A stretch of DNA of 64,000 nucleotides from Bacteroidetes bacterium UBA6221 (GCA_002421685.1 DISB01000008.1:186001-250000); one strand, 5' to 3'; shown: positions 1 to 8,247, counted from the stretch's first letter. The notes: a model not told the origin generated them from the sequence alone. Made by a program: numbers and translations.

Positions 1-390
1 GGTAACGGCCTTGGAAATAATATTGGCGAACTCGATAGTCGTTTCGTCTATCTCTTCGATATTATAGTTCATCATACGCTTGGCGGCGCCCCATGTGTAG
101 TCGGCTATATCGTCCAGGGCGGTAGCCAGGTAGTGTATGTCTTCCCGGTCGAACGGCGTAATGAAGTTGCTGCCCAACTCGATGAATATTTTATGGGTTA
201 CTTCGTCGTTCTTATGCTCCCAGTCCTCCAGGCCCTTCAGCATTACCCGCCGCTTCGACGGGTCTTTCTCGTTGACAGCGCTGATAAATACACCTGACAT
301 ATCCTTCAGGTTGTTAGCCACCTCTTCAAACAAAGCGTAAAAAACCTTGTCTTTGGGCATGAACATCTTGACAAAAGAACCTAATCCCAT
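1..390 (-). CDS. DUF47 / PhoU-like phosphate transport accessory protein (partial)
   Basis: The first 130 residues of a protein that runs off the left edge. It opens MGLGSFVKMFMPKDKVFY and continues as a helical, acidic chain with the LEDWEHKNDEVTHKI and DREDIHYLATALDDIAD segments typical of DUF47 (PhoU-like, Pit accessory) proteins. Family members form helical bundles that partner PiT-type low-affinity phosphate permeases. It lies 142 bp downstream of the phosphate-selective porin on the same strand, which supports a phosphate-uptake role; a PiT gene would be expected just outside the window. The ATG at 390 is the only start seen in this stretch. Confidence 0.88.
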   Translation of the reverse strand, partial: MGLGSFVKMFMPKDKVFYALFEEVANNLKDMSGVFISAVNEKDPSKRRVMLKGLEDWEHKNDEVTHKIFIELGSNFITPFDREDIHYLATALDDIADYTWGAAKRMMNYNIEEIDETTIEFANIISKAVT

Positions 391-532
391 ATTTTATGTT
401 TTTGCGGAAAACGCGGCGCAAATGTATCTTTCTTATTCGGGCAGTTGCAGCCGGTAATGCAAACTTAATAATTTAATAACCTGCCTCAATGCCACATTAA
501 GAAAATCCTACACCTGTTTTTCTTTTTTTAAT

Positions 533-1771
533 TTAAAAATTTAATTGTGCCTGTATTCTTAATAAACTACCTGATTGAAAATTATCCTGCTTTACAAAGT
601 CCTCGTATTTTCTTGAGGATATGGTATACATTACCACTAGTTCAAATGCGTCGATTGGTTCCCACTCCACACCCAGCTCCAGTTCATTCACTTTGTAACT
701 GCGGGCATCCAACTCGTGTTTTTTACCACCTTCATAGTATTGTATGCGGGTGAATGGATAAATAAGATGGCTACCCGCCCTTATCATATAAGATAATGTA
801 GCATATCCACCGGAAAGATCTTGCACCTCTATGCTATCTGTCACCTTATTGAATTCCGGCCCGCGCCCTACATTATATTCGGCCTGTATACCAAACGGCC
901 TGGGATATAATATAAAGCTGGCCGCCACGCGCTGGTCAATATAGTTCAGGTCGGGTTGGTATTTTACACCTTTGCTCAGGTTGCTTTTAGGTATTTCATA
1001 CTGGCCCGTATATGCCTGTATGCCCGGCTCTATTATCTGGCTGCCTATTACAAAGGGATAGCTAAGCCTGGCTACATAATGCGGGTCATTGTTCAATTCG
1101 GGGTTATTAGCGTTTTGCCCTACAAAAGCCCCGATGCCAAACACACCGTAATCGCCCGAGCCTTTGTAACCATCGCGCACCAACATGCTGAAACGTTCCC
1201 TTACTTTCTTAGGCGCCCAATAGAAAAACACTCCCGCATCGCGTTCATTTTTTATGGCATTGGTACCGTCTGCGCGGTCCAGCGGCAGGCGGTTGGAGCT
1301 CGATTGCATGTTTTCAAAACCATAGGGTATCTTACTTTGTCCTATTCTGAACCTGAATTCGTTCTTTTTATCTATTCCTACATCAAAATAGGCATCCCTT
1401 AATTGTCCCATATTCAGGGTGCCGTTTATAGAACTGGCAAAATCGGGCTGTATATAAAAATACACGCGGGGGTGTATCTGCCCGGAAAATATCACCCGCA
1501 CACGCCTGAGGAAAAATCCGCCACCCTCTCCCCAACTGGCATCGCATTGTTCACAGCCCAGGTTAGGGTTAGTTTCCAGCAGGCGGTTGTACCTGAGCTG
1601 GGCATAACCTCTCACATTAATGCGGTCATACCATTTCTTTTTGGGCTCACTTTCTGTCTTTTTCTCTTCTATTCTCGACGGTAGTGGCGTCCCACCCGGG
1701 TTTTGAGCGCCTGCAAAATTCGCGAATAAGGATAATAAAAAACTGAGGGTAATCAACCTGGCTGTCTGCAT
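533..1771 (-). CDS. Phosphate-selective porin O/P family outer-membrane protein
   Basis: A 412-residue OprO/OprP-type beta-barrel porin. A signal peptide (about residues 1-22, ending FANFAGAQ) is followed by a short charged linker and then by alternating aromatic/polar strands. The chain ends in a terminal Phe (IQAQLNF), as expected of BAM-assembled barrels. Family members are trimeric channels for phosphate or polyphosphate. The reading frame is open to a TTG at 1774, but the ATG at 1771 gives a clean signal peptide. The downstream DUF47 gene suggests a phosphate-uptake block. A -7 box and two 11-bp direct repeats lie upstream. Substrate specificity is inferred from family and neighbour only. 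Confidence 0.88.
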   Translation of the reverse strand: MQTARLITLSFLLSLFANFAGAQNPGGTPLPSRIEEKKTESEPKKKWYDRINVRGYAQLRYNRLLETNPNLGCEQCDASWGEGGGFFLRRVRVIFSGQIHPRVYFYIQPDFASSINGTLNMGQLRDAYFDVGIDKKNEFRFRIGQSKIPYGFENMQSSSNRLPLDRADGTNAIKNERDAGVFFYWAPKKVRERFSMLVRDGYKGSGDYGVFGIGAFVGQNANNPELNNDPHYVARLSYPFVIGSQIIEPGIQAYTGQYEIPKSNLSKGVKYQPDLNYIDQRVAASFILYPRPFGIQAEYNVGRGPEFNKVTDSIEVQDLSGGYATLSYMIRAGSHLIYPFTRIQYYEGGKKHELDARSYKVNELELGVEWEPIDAFELVVMYTISSRKYEDFVKQDNFQSGSLLRIQAQLNF

Positions 1772-1787
1772 CAAAATAATTTGCGTG

Positions 1788-1852
1788 CAAAGCTATGTTG
1801 GTAACATTACCCTAACAATATCATAAGCCAAACTTAATGATTTGGTAACATT
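1788..1852 (-). promoter_or_regulatory. Promoter and paired direct repeats upstream of the porin
   Basis: Read on the minus strand, 1795-1788 is TAGCTTTG, a perfect match to the Bacteroidota -7 box TAnnTTTG, 17 bp before the porin ATG. Upstream, the 11-mer TTGGTAACATT (plus-strand reading) occurs at 1798-1808 and again at 1842-1852, 44 bp apart, close to four helical turns. This spacing suits a dimeric regulator, possibly phosphate-responsive. The regulator identity is not known from sequence. Confidence 0.5.
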
Positions 1853-1980
1853 GGAGTTAAAGCTGTTTCGTATGCATTTTAACAACGAAAAAAAGGGCTA
1901 ACACATTGAGTATGATGCATGTTATGCTCATGTAAAAATATAGTTGCGTAAAAATTCGTGTGCGGTTTACCCCGGTGTTG

Positions 1981-3030
1981 TTAACTCAATCTTACCCTCG
2001 GGTCTATCCTTGCATAGAGCAGGTCGGTAAGCAGGTTGATAATAATAAAGATGAAGGCTGTGAGCAATACCGAGCCCATCACTACGGGGAAGTCAAACTT
2101 ATCCAGGGCGTCAACGGTTATTTTGCCTATACCCTTCCATCCGAATATATATTCAATAAAGAAAGAACCCGCCAGCAACTCGGCCAGCCAGCCTGTAACT
2201 GCGGTCACCACGGGATTCAAAGCATTGGGCAGTGCATGGCGCCATACTACCTTTGCCGTTGACAGCCCCTTGGCGTAAGCGGTACGTATATAGTCCTGCG
2301 ACAAGACATCGAGCATAGCGCTGCGGGTGAGCTGGGTAATGATAGCCAGCGGACGAATGCCTAAAGCAATAGCGGGCAGAATTAAATTTTGCACTGCCAG
2401 CCGCCTGCCGGTAAAGGCATCATACTCCCAAAGGCTGCCGGTCATATTCAGGCCCGTGATGTGGTGCAGCAGGTAGCCGAATACATAAGCGATGATCAAC
2501 CCCGCAAAAAATGAGGGCATGGATATGCCCGCCACACTCGCTGCTATAGATGCGGTATCCATCCAGGTATCTTTTTTCAATGCGGCTACTATGCCCAGCG
2601 CTATACCGAATATGGTTGCAATGAGCATGGCCGACAGGGCGAGTATCAATGTGCCCGGAAGCGCATCTGCCAGGGTAGCCGACACTTCTTTTTTGCTGCT
2701 GTACGACCGCCCCAGGTAGGGCCATTTCAATGCAATGCTGTTCTCGCCCAGCGGAATAAGTTTTACGAAACTGTATTTTTCCTGCTCAGCGGTTTTGTGG
2801 TAACCAATAGGGGAAATATCATTGAGATATAAAAAATAGCGGGTGAACAATGGTTTGTCCAGGTTCATATCGCGGCGCGCGTTCTCTATGGAAGCCTTAT
2901 CGGCACGTTGCCCCATCACCAGCCTTGCAGGGTCGCCGGGTAGTACATTGAAGAGAAAAAACACCAATGTAACAACACCCCACAATACCAGCAGGCTATA
3001 CCTGATACGTTTACTTAAAAAACGAAGCAC
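1981..3030 (-). CDS. ABC transporter permease, DppB/OppB type
   Basis: A 349-residue inner-membrane permease of peptide/nickel ABC importers. The N-terminal segment (TLVFFLFNVLPGDPARLVMG) is the hallmark of DppB/OppB proteins. About six hydrophobic segments follow, and the EAA-loop signature DYIRTAYAKGLS, which docks on the ATPase, lies near residue 245. No ATPase, second permease or binding protein is nearby, so the rest of the transporter must be encoded elsewhere, as often in Bacteroidota. It starts with GTG at 3030, 19 bp after the stop of the BT_3928-family gene, so the two are probably cotranscribed. The substrate is unknown. Confidence 0.92.
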   Translation of the reverse strand: MLRFLSKRIRYSLLVLWGVVTLVFFLFNVLPGDPARLVMGQRADKASIENARRDMNLDKPLFTRYFLYLNDISPIGYHKTAEQEKYSFVKLIPLGENSIALKWPYLGRSYSSKKEVSATLADALPGTLILALSAMLIATIFGIALGIVAALKKDTWMDTASIAASVAGISMPSFFAGLIIAYVFGYLLHHITGLNMTGSLWEYDAFTGRRLAVQNLILPAIALGIRPLAIITQLTRSAMLDVLSQDYIRTAYAKGLSTAKVVWRHALPNALNPVVTAVTGWLAELLAGSFFIEYIFGWKGIGKITVDALDKFDFPVVMGSVLLTAFIFIIINLLTDLLYARIDPRVRLS

Positions 3031-3049
3031 CCTTTAAAGATACTGTATA

Positions 3050-4159
3050 TTATTTCCCGATAACAGATGCATCAGGATAATCGCGGAAACTCCATTTGCC
3101 TTTGATTACGCCCTGCTCCAGCAACATCAGCCCGGGGTTGGAGCGCATCGCGGTTTTGCTCACGGTCCGGTCCAGCACAAGTATCTCGCCCTGCAGGTCA
3201 TGCTTATCCATAAAGGCGTACGCATCATCTTTATTATCTGAAAACAGTATATAAAACGGCACACCTGCCTCCTGCGCAGCTTTTATCAACGCCTTCAGCT
3301 CATCCATATTATCTGTGCGGGCCTTCTTGGTATCGCGTACAAACCAGAGGAAAGAATATCCCGGTGCATTCAGTATCGCGTCCGTATATTCATTACCGTC
3401 GTAATCGGCAATAATGAAATCCCTGATTTTCGGCTCGGCGTTGCCTTTCTTCACCAGTTTGTCAATCCTGTCCACAAATACCCAGGTATGGTCCTCCCAG
3501 GGGTAGTTTTGCAGGGTGAATTCTTTCTGCACGCCGTCTTTCTCATATATCATGATGCTCTCATACTGGTCGGGTATAGCGCCTTCTGGTATCTTCCTGT
3601 CTTCTATGATATTCGTGCCTGCTTTATAAGGCAGGCAATCGTGATAAGGCAAATGCTCCAGCGCATACAGTTGTATACCTACGGAAAAGAATACCGTGAG
3701 TATCATGACAGCCGGCGCTGCATAGCCCTTTACCAACGGCTGTATGCGGCTGCGGTACATTACGAGTATGATACCCATAACCAGCAATATGATGTCTTTG
3801 GTAAATGTTTGTATAGGTGTAAGCGGAATACAATCACCAAAGCAGCCGCACTCTTTTATTTTGCCTGAAAACAACACATAGGCCGTAAGGAAAGTAAAGA
3901 ATACCAGCAGCGCCAGCAGCAGGAAAGAAAACAACCTGTATGCATAACCCAGCAATAAGGCTACGCCCGCAATTATTTCGAACGCAATCATGGCTATCGA
4001 CATCACCAATGAAAAAGGCATCATCCAGTGCATGCCCCACACTTCGAAGAACTCATCCATTTTGTAGCTGAGCCCAAGCGGGTCGTTGGCCTTTACCAAT
4101 CCTGAAAAAATGAACAATACCGCTACAACAATGCGAATGATCCAGAGTATGTATTTCAT
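3050..4159 (-). CDS. BT_3928 family protein: DoxX-like membrane domain plus thioredoxin-like tail
   Basis: A 369-residue protein with a DoxX-like N-terminal half (membrane segments at about 5-22, 45-72, 75-95 and 115-135, with the family signature FSGLVKANDPLGLSYKMDEF near residue 17) and a soluble C-terminal half of thioredoxin-like fold (about 230-369). A cysteine-rich loop, KECGCFGDCIPL, sits between membrane segments near residue 105. The layout suggests envelope redox or oxidative-stress work, but the biochemical role is not established. In Bacteroidota this family is commonly linked to DUF1599 and folP, and that order is preserved here. Confidence 0.9.
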   Translation of the reverse strand: MKYILWIIRIVVAVLFIFSGLVKANDPLGLSYKMDEFFEVWGMHWMMPFSLVMSIAMIAFEIIAGVALLLGYAYRLFSFLLLALLVFFTFLTAYVLFSGKIKECGCFGDCIPLTPIQTFTKDIILLVMGIILVMYRSRIQPLVKGYAAPAVMILTVFFSVGIQLYALEHLPYHDCLPYKAGTNIIEDRKIPEGAIPDQYESIMIYEKDGVQKEFTLQNYPWEDHTWVFVDRIDKLVKKGNAEPKIRDFIIADYDGNEYTDAILNAPGYSFLWFVRDTKKARTDNMDELKALIKAAQEAGVPFYILFSDNKDDAYAFMDKHDLQGEILVLDRTVSKTAMRSNPGLMLLEQGVIKGKWSFRDYPDASVIGK

Positions 4160-4228
4160 AATATACCGATTGCGCTTTTTAGACTTTTAAATATAACAAC
4201 AGGTTTGGCAAAAAACTGTTAAAGAATA

Positions 4229-4834
4229 TCAAACTCCCCTTCCTTGGGAAGGGGTCGGGGGAAGGCTTCTCTCCTCTTCAATTTTTATCAACGCGAATAT
4301 GCCGTAGTTAATAATATCGGCAAAGTTGGCGTCCATACCTTCTGAGACTATGGTCTGCCCGTCGTTGGCCAGTATTTGTTTGATGCGCAGCAGCTTTACC
4401 AGTATCAGGTCGGCAAACGATGCCTGCGACATATCCCTCCAGGCCTCGCCATAGTCATGATTCTTCTGCATCATCAGCTCTTCCACCTCCCCTGCTTTCT
4501 TTTCGTACCAGGCCTTAGCCTCTTCTGCGCTCATATCTATCTCGGTATTGCCTGCCAGTGCCGACTGTATCAGCGCTATGATGCCATAGTTCACTATACC
4601 TACAAATTCCGACTCAATACTATCCCCTATTTTCTGCTCGCCCTTCTCCTGTATCTGGCGGATACGCCATGCCTTGATGTAAATCTGGTCCACTATGGAT
4701 ATGGGGCGCAGCACCCGCCACGACGTGCCGTAGTCGCTTGCCTTTTTTACAAATAAGTCTTTACATTGCGTTACGATGCTCCTGTATTGTTCGGTAGTAT
4801 TGGGCATAGCCTTGCTGCTTAACGTATCCTGCAT
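4229..4834 (-). CDS. DUF1599 domain-containing protein (internally duplicated)
   Basis: A soluble protein of 201 residues made of two homologous halves: KKASDYGTSWRVLRP...IVNYGIIALIQ in the first and QKNHDYGEAWRDMSQ...IINYGIFALIK in the second, each a DUF1599 (nucleotide-modification-associated) repeat. The open frame extends to 4894, but the ATG at 4834 avoids overlap with folP on the other strand; the two starts are then 19 bp apart and divergent. The last ten residues (PPTPSQGRGV) are encoded by a dispersed GC-rich palindrome, so the native protein probably ended near IEEER. The biochemical function is unknown. Confidence 0.9.
   Translation of the reverse strand: MQDTLSSKAMPNTTEQYRSIVTQCKDLFVKKASDYGTSWRVLRPISIVDQIYIKAWRIRQIQEKGEQKIGDSIESEFVGIVNYGIIALIQSALAGNTEIDMSAEEAKAWYEKKAGEVEELMMQKNHDYGEAWRDMSQASFADLILVKLLRIKQILANDGQTIVSEGMDANFADIINYGIFALIKIEEERSLPPTPSQGRGV
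4234..4265. repeat. GC-rich palindromic element at the 3' end of the DUF1599 gene
   Basis: A block of the form CCCCTTCC-TT-GGGAAGGGG followed by TCGGGGG. It belongs to the same loose family as the elements near 6026, 6156, 6301, 37992 and 45866. Here it lies in frame and supplies the C-terminal PPTPSQGRGV and the stop region of the minus-strand gene. Confidence 0.65.
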
Positions 4835-4853
4835 TTTTATATTATAATCGCCG

Positions 4854-5705
4854 ATGAGTTTCAAAAATACAGTTTTACCCGTACAAACAACCATTCAGAG
4901 CCACGGCCGCCTGCTGAGCGTGGCGCAACCAGTTGTAATGGGCATACTCAACGCCACGCCCGATAGCTTTTATAACAAAGGCAGAGACAGCGATACGGAC
5001 AGCCTGCTGCGCAATGCCGAAAAAATGCTGAACGAGGGCGCGGCCATACTGGACGTGGGCGGAGCATCTACCCGTCCGGGCGCTGAACTCATTAGTGGAG
5101 ACGAAGAAATACAAAGGGTATTACCGGCCATAGAAGCGATAGTAAAACGCTATCCCGATGCATGGCTGAGCGTGGACACCTATAATGCCGCAACCGCTAA
5201 GGCTGCTGTGGAAGCCGGCGCCTCCATTATCAACGATGTGAGCAGCGGCGCACTGGACGAAAATATGCTCTCTACCGTAGCCGTGCTGAAAGTACCCTAT
5301 ATAGCCATGCACATGCGCGGCCTGCCCAAAACCATGCAGCACAATCCGCAGTACGACGATGTGGTATTTGAAGTGCGCGACTACCTGCGCAAGGTATGCG
5401 ACAACTGCACCGCACTGGGCATTACCGATATTATCATAGACCCCGGCTTCGGCTTCGGCAAGGCTACGGAACACAACTTCGCCCTGCTCAACGACCTGGC
5501 CACCCTGCGCATACTGGGCAGGCCCGTACTGGCCGGCATATCCCGCAAGGGCATGGTATGGCGCACCCTCGGTACCACCCCCGAGCACGCCCTGAACGGC
5601 ACCACCGCCCTGCACATGGCAGCCCTGCAGCAGGGCGCTAACATCTTACGGGTACACGATGTGAAGGAGGCTATGGAAGTAGTGAAGTTGTGGGGGATGA
5701 TGTAA
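4854..5705 (+). CDS. folP: Dihydropteroate synthase
   Basis: A 283-residue TIM-barrel enzyme condensing 6-hydroxymethyl-7,8-dihydropterin pyrophosphate with p-aminobenzoate in folate synthesis; it is the sulfonamide target. Pterin-binding signatures are visible in order: MGILNATPDSFYNKG (about residues 28-42), LDVGGASTRPG, SVDTYNAATAKAA, IINDVSSG, IIDPGFGFGK and GISRKGMVWRTLG. Length is normal and the ATG at 4854 is well placed. It is divergent from DUF1599. In many Bacteroidota folP is followed by a diadenylate cyclase gene, but here a repeat-filled gap follows. Confidence 0.97.
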   Translation: MSFKNTVLPVQTTIQSHGRLLSVAQPVVMGILNATPDSFYNKGRDSDTDSLLRNAEKMLNEGAAILDVGGASTRPGAELISGDEEIQRVLPAIEAIVKRYPDAWLSVDTYNAATAKAAVEAGASIINDVSSGALDENMLSTVAVLKVPYIAMHMRGLPKTMQHNPQYDDVVFEVRDYLRKVCDNCTALGITDIIIDPGFGFGKATEHNFALLNDLATLRILGRPVLAGISRKGMVWRTLGTTPEHALNGTTALHMAALQQGANILRVHDVKEAMEVVKLWGMM

Positions 5706-5714
5706 CCCTCCTTA

Positions 5715-5767
5715 CGTCATTGCGAGAGAGTATTTATGAATATAAATACGTCCGAAGCAATCTTGCC
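5715..5767. repeat. REP-like element (GTCATTGCGAG type) after folP
   Basis: The sequence CGTCATTGCGAG...CGAAGCAATCTTGCC resembles the dispersed GTCATTGCGAGGAGCGAAGCAATC class of bacterial intergenic repeats. An inner hairpin is visible (GTATTTAT at 5730-5737 pairing with ATAAATAC at 5742-5749). It lies 9 bp after the folP stop. Related elements flank the GIY-YIG gene near 44.2-44.8 kb. Confidence 0.55.
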
Positions 5768-6025
5768 AAAACATGGTCATGTATAGACGCATGAAGGATA
5801 TCCACCTGGCAATCCCCACTCGTCCTCGCTTCCAACAAGAATGTAGAAATAAGATCCACATAATAAACAATTTTACGTAAATTTGTACCAATAAAACTGC
5901 CTTCAAAAAAGGCACCGGAAGTTCTTTGCATATTGAATAAAACCCACGCACCCGGCATGGCAAGTGGAGATTTGTTCCTAATTCTCGAATCAAAATTTCT
6001 GGCATCATTTTGGAACAAAAGCACT

Positions 6026-6066
6026 GTCCCCCGCTGGCGGGGGTGTCCGCTTGCGGACGGGGGGTG
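6026..6066. repeat. GC-rich palindromes in the first spacer
   Basis: Two adjacent hairpins: CCCCCGCTGGCGGGGG and GTCCGCTTGCGGAC, followed by GGGGGGTGG. Same general design as the element at 4234. Confidence 0.55.
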
Positions 6067-6155
6067 GAGTACTCGCGTAGGAACCTCGCTCTGGAAATTG
6101 TTCCAAATTCTTGAATCAAAATTTCTGGCATCAAAACGGAACAAAAATGAGAAAA

Positions 6156-6180
6156 GTCCCCTCCTGTTTTTAGGAGGGGC
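6156..6180. repeat. GC-rich palindrome in the second spacer
   Basis: GTCCCCTCC, a short T-rich loop, then GGAGGGGC. A TCGGGGTGGTTAACTCGCG tail follows downstream; a similar TGGTTAACCCGCG string occurs at 44967. Confidence 0.55.
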
Positions 6181-6300
6181 AGATTTGCAGGCCATGTACA
6201 AATCGGGGTGGTTAACTCGCGAAGTACAGAAACGAGTAAAATTGTTCCAAATCCCAAAAACCATGATTCCAGGCATCAATTTGGAACAAAAATGAGGAAA

Positions 6301-6326
6301 GTCCCCCTCCGGGGGATTTAGGGGTC
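6301..6326. repeat. GC-rich palindrome in the third spacer
   Basis: GTCCCCCTCCGGGGGATTTAGGGGTCC, the same element class, followed by a CGCTCGCGATGG tail. Confidence 0.5.
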
Positions 6327-6479
6327 CGCTCGCGATGGACACCTGCACAGGAAAAATTGTTCCAATCCCAAAAACCATGATTCCAGGCATCAATTTGGAA
6401 CAAACAGATAGAAATAATATATCATCAGGGGACTACAGCCCGGCAGCGCAGTAGCAATGTCGCACTATCAGGGTACCAT

Positions 6480-6514
6480 CCCGTCCCTTTGAAGCTTAAG
6501 GGACGGGGCTCTTT
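6480..6514 (+). terminator. Terminator-like hairpin inside the repeat field
   Basis: CCCGTCCCTT pairs with AAGGGACGGG around a 7-8 base loop and is followed by GCTCTTTTTC. No plus-strand gene ends nearby, so it may be part of a repeat cassette rather than a working terminator. Confidence 0.45.
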
Positions 6515-6521
6515 TTCTTTG

Positions 6522-6606
6522 GTTACTTTCTTTTGGAGAAGCAACACGCGTAGCGACTCATTGAGACAATTGAAAAGACATAATGGACGAAATAAAAGAA
6601 AGTAAC
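6522..6606. repeat. Perfect 13-bp inverted repeat with a 59-bp core
   Basis: GTTACTTTCTTTT at 6522-6534 and its exact complement AAAAGAAAGTAAC at 6594-6606. The pair sits just behind the GGGACGGG hairpin. Together the two structures look like one dispersed element between folP and the carbonic anhydrase gene. Confidence 0.6.
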
Positions 6607-6761
6607 AGAAGCGCAATAAAAATTCAGAAGTTGATTGCCGCAAACGAAGCATAATAGAGTCCCACCACCAAAAGAATAAGCAAACCAGTATCTAAAATGA
6701 AAGAATACGCCATTGCACCACACCAAATCTTATACTATCTTACATGCGCAAACACTGCTAT

Positions 6762-7535
6762 ATGAACAAAAAACACCTCACGCTGATACTGGCCTTGCCG
6801 GCTATGCTGCTGTTGCAAAACTGCATCAAGGAAAAGGAAAATGTAATTCCGGAGATTCCCAAAGTAACCGAACACTGGGGCTATGAGCGCCCCGAAAGCT
6901 GGGGCGGTGTCAGCGGGGGTTGCGCAGGTATATACCAGTCGCCTATAGACATCAACACGGCAGCCACCATAAAGGCAGACCTGCCCGGGCTTAAGTTCAG
7001 CTACAGCAGCTTCCCTATCTCTATCATAGACAACGGCCACACCATACAGGTAAATACGAACAGCTACAGCACCGCCAATACTGTCTCTTATAAGGACAAG
7101 AAGTATCAACTTAAGCAGTTCCACTTCCACGCCATGAGCGAGCATACCATCAACGGCGAACATGCGCCGATGGAGGTGCACCTGGTACATGCCGCCGACG
7201 ACGGGGCGATCCTTGTGGTGGGACTCATGATAAAAGAAGGAACATCCAATGGCCTCATCAATAAGGTATGGAACAACCTGCCTGCCGTGAAAGAAAAGGA
7301 AGAACTGAAAAACGAAAACATTGATATGGACGAGGTGCTGCCCGCCGGCAGGGGATATTACAGCTATACCGGTTCGCTCACTACCCCGCCCTGTGCCATG
7401 GGCCTGCAATGGATGGTGATGAGAGAGCCCCTTTACTTGTCTTCTGCCCAGATAAGTACCTTCAGGGCTATGTACGACCATAATTACCGGCCTGTACAGC
7501 CGCTCAACAGGAGAATGGTTTACGAAAAGCGTTGA
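6762..7535 (+). CDS. Alpha-class carbonic anhydrase, lipoprotein
   Basis: A 257-residue zinc enzyme interconverting CO2 and bicarbonate. A lipoprotein signal (MNKKHLTLILALPAMLLLQNC) places it in the periplasm or on the outer membrane. Signatures of the alpha class follow: HWGY, GGVSGGCAGIYQSPIDI, the zinc ligands in QFHFHAMSEH and MEVHLVHA, and the C-terminal YTGSLTTPPC. An in-frame ATG 18 bp upstream at 6744 is possible, but the second ATG gives the classic short positive n-region. It stands alone, with repeats on one side and a small minus-strand gene on the other. Confidence 0.94.
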   Translation: MNKKHLTLILALPAMLLLQNCIKEKENVIPEIPKVTEHWGYERPESWGGVSGGCAGIYQSPIDINTAATIKADLPGLKFSYSSFPISIIDNGHTIQVNTNSYSTANTVSYKDKKYQLKQFHFHAMSEHTINGEHAPMEVHLVHAADDGAILVVGLMIKEGTSNGLINKVWNNLPAVKEKEELKNENIDMDEVLPAGRGYYSYTGSLTTPPCAMGLQWMVMREPLYLSSAQISTFRAMYDHNYRPVQPLNRRMVYEKR

Positions 7536-7565
7536 CGAAAAGCTGTAAAACGCAGCGCGCCAAAT

Positions 7566-7754
7566 TTACATACCAAAGTAGTCAAGGCACTCATACACTA
7601 ACATAGCTGGCCACACTATTGCCTTCAGGATGCCCAGTACACCCATCCAGAATGTAGTGGCGTGCTGAATAAAGTAAATGACCGCCCCGATAAAGCCCAG
7701 GCCATATACGGCGGACGAAGATTGCCGCACAACAGTTCTTTTTACTACTTGCAT
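7566..7754 (-). CDS. Small two-helix membrane protein
   Basis: A 62-residue protein with two hydrophobic stretches (about 16-30 and 34-55) and the string SSSAVYGLGFIGAVIYFIQH, which resembles a conserved family of very small bacterial inner-membrane proteins. It starts with ATG at 7754. No function can be assigned. It is convergent with the carbonic anhydrase gene, 30 bp apart. Being this short, it would be missed by a length filter, but its regular composition favours a real gene. Confidence 0.7.
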   Translation of the reverse strand: MQVVKRTVVRQSSSAVYGLGFIGAVIYFIQHATTFWMGVLGILKAIVWPAMLVYECLDYFGM

Positions 7755-7856
7755 AAAAAACGACTTTAATTTAATATGAAGTTATAAAAAGAAAACGGCC
7801 CAATCATCGATTGGCGCGATGATATGCATCAGACTTTTATATGATAAATGTCAGGC

Positions 7857-8168
7857 CTAACACTCCCGTTTCCGGCTCATGGCTTTGTGGCGGTTGAAAC
7901 GCATGGTCTCTTTCTGCAGCCTCTTTATTACCAGGAATATCACAAAACCATCATCTATCCACCCCAGCACGGGTATCCAGTCAAAATCCAGCGGGATAAA
8001 TACATATAATAACCCCAACACTAAACTGGCGCTGGTAAACAAAGACATCCGGTAGCTACCTTTCCACGATTCGCGAAGCATACACCACAAAGTCTTCCTG
8101 TTGCGCAGTAGCTGCCACCCTTCACGTACCTGCCTCGCACTGCTCACTGAAGTAACTTTTCCCATCAT
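7857..8168 (-). CDS. DUF1232 (YkvA-like) membrane protein
   Basis: A protein of 103 residues with the DUF1232 core: LVLGLLYVFIPLDFDWIPVLGWIDDGFVIFLVIK, where the central PLDFDWIPVLGWIDD motif links two hydrophobic segments. The biochemical role of the family is unknown. The open frame begins with TTG at 8174; the ATG at 8168 (or 8165) is the likelier start. It lies alone between two short intergenic gaps. Confidence 0.85.
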   Translation of the reverse strand: MMGKVTSVSSARQVREGWQLLRNRKTLWCMLRESWKGSYRMSLFTSASLVLGLLYVFIPLDFDWIPVLGWIDDGFVIFLVIKRLQKETMRFNRHKAMSRKREC

Positions 8169-8247
8169 CGGCAAATTATTAAGATTAACAGTACAAAATT
8201 AAGCAGGCGAATGTTGCAGGACTGTTAAGACAAACGCACGCAATGTT

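Larger units (their letters stand above)
5972..6403. repeat. Array of four 47-bp inverted-repeat units
   Basis: Four units, each bounded by TTGTTCC on the left and GGAACAA on the right: 5972-6018, 6098-6144, 6242-6289 and 6357-6403. The inside is conserved around TTCTGGCATCA (units 1, 2) or TTCCAGGCATCA (units 3, 4), so the units form two subfamilies. Spacers of 79, 97 and 67 bp each hold a GC-rich palindrome, and two of the three start with an AAATGAG-AAAGTCCCC motif. No gene is convincing here: the overlapping minus-strand frames merely translate the repeat. Confidence 0.8.

Noticed and set aside
956..1684. Plus-strand frames over the porin
   Set aside because: Antisense frames of the phosphate porin without family features.
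5712..6403. Overlapping minus-strand frames of 181 and 219 codons
   Set aside because: Both translate the inverted-repeat units repeatedly (MPGIMVFG, DARNFDSRI) and show no protein family.
5972..6403. CRISPR array
   Set aside because: Units are 47 bp with internal variation, spacers are 67-97 bp and share palindromes and flanking strings, and no cas gene is present.
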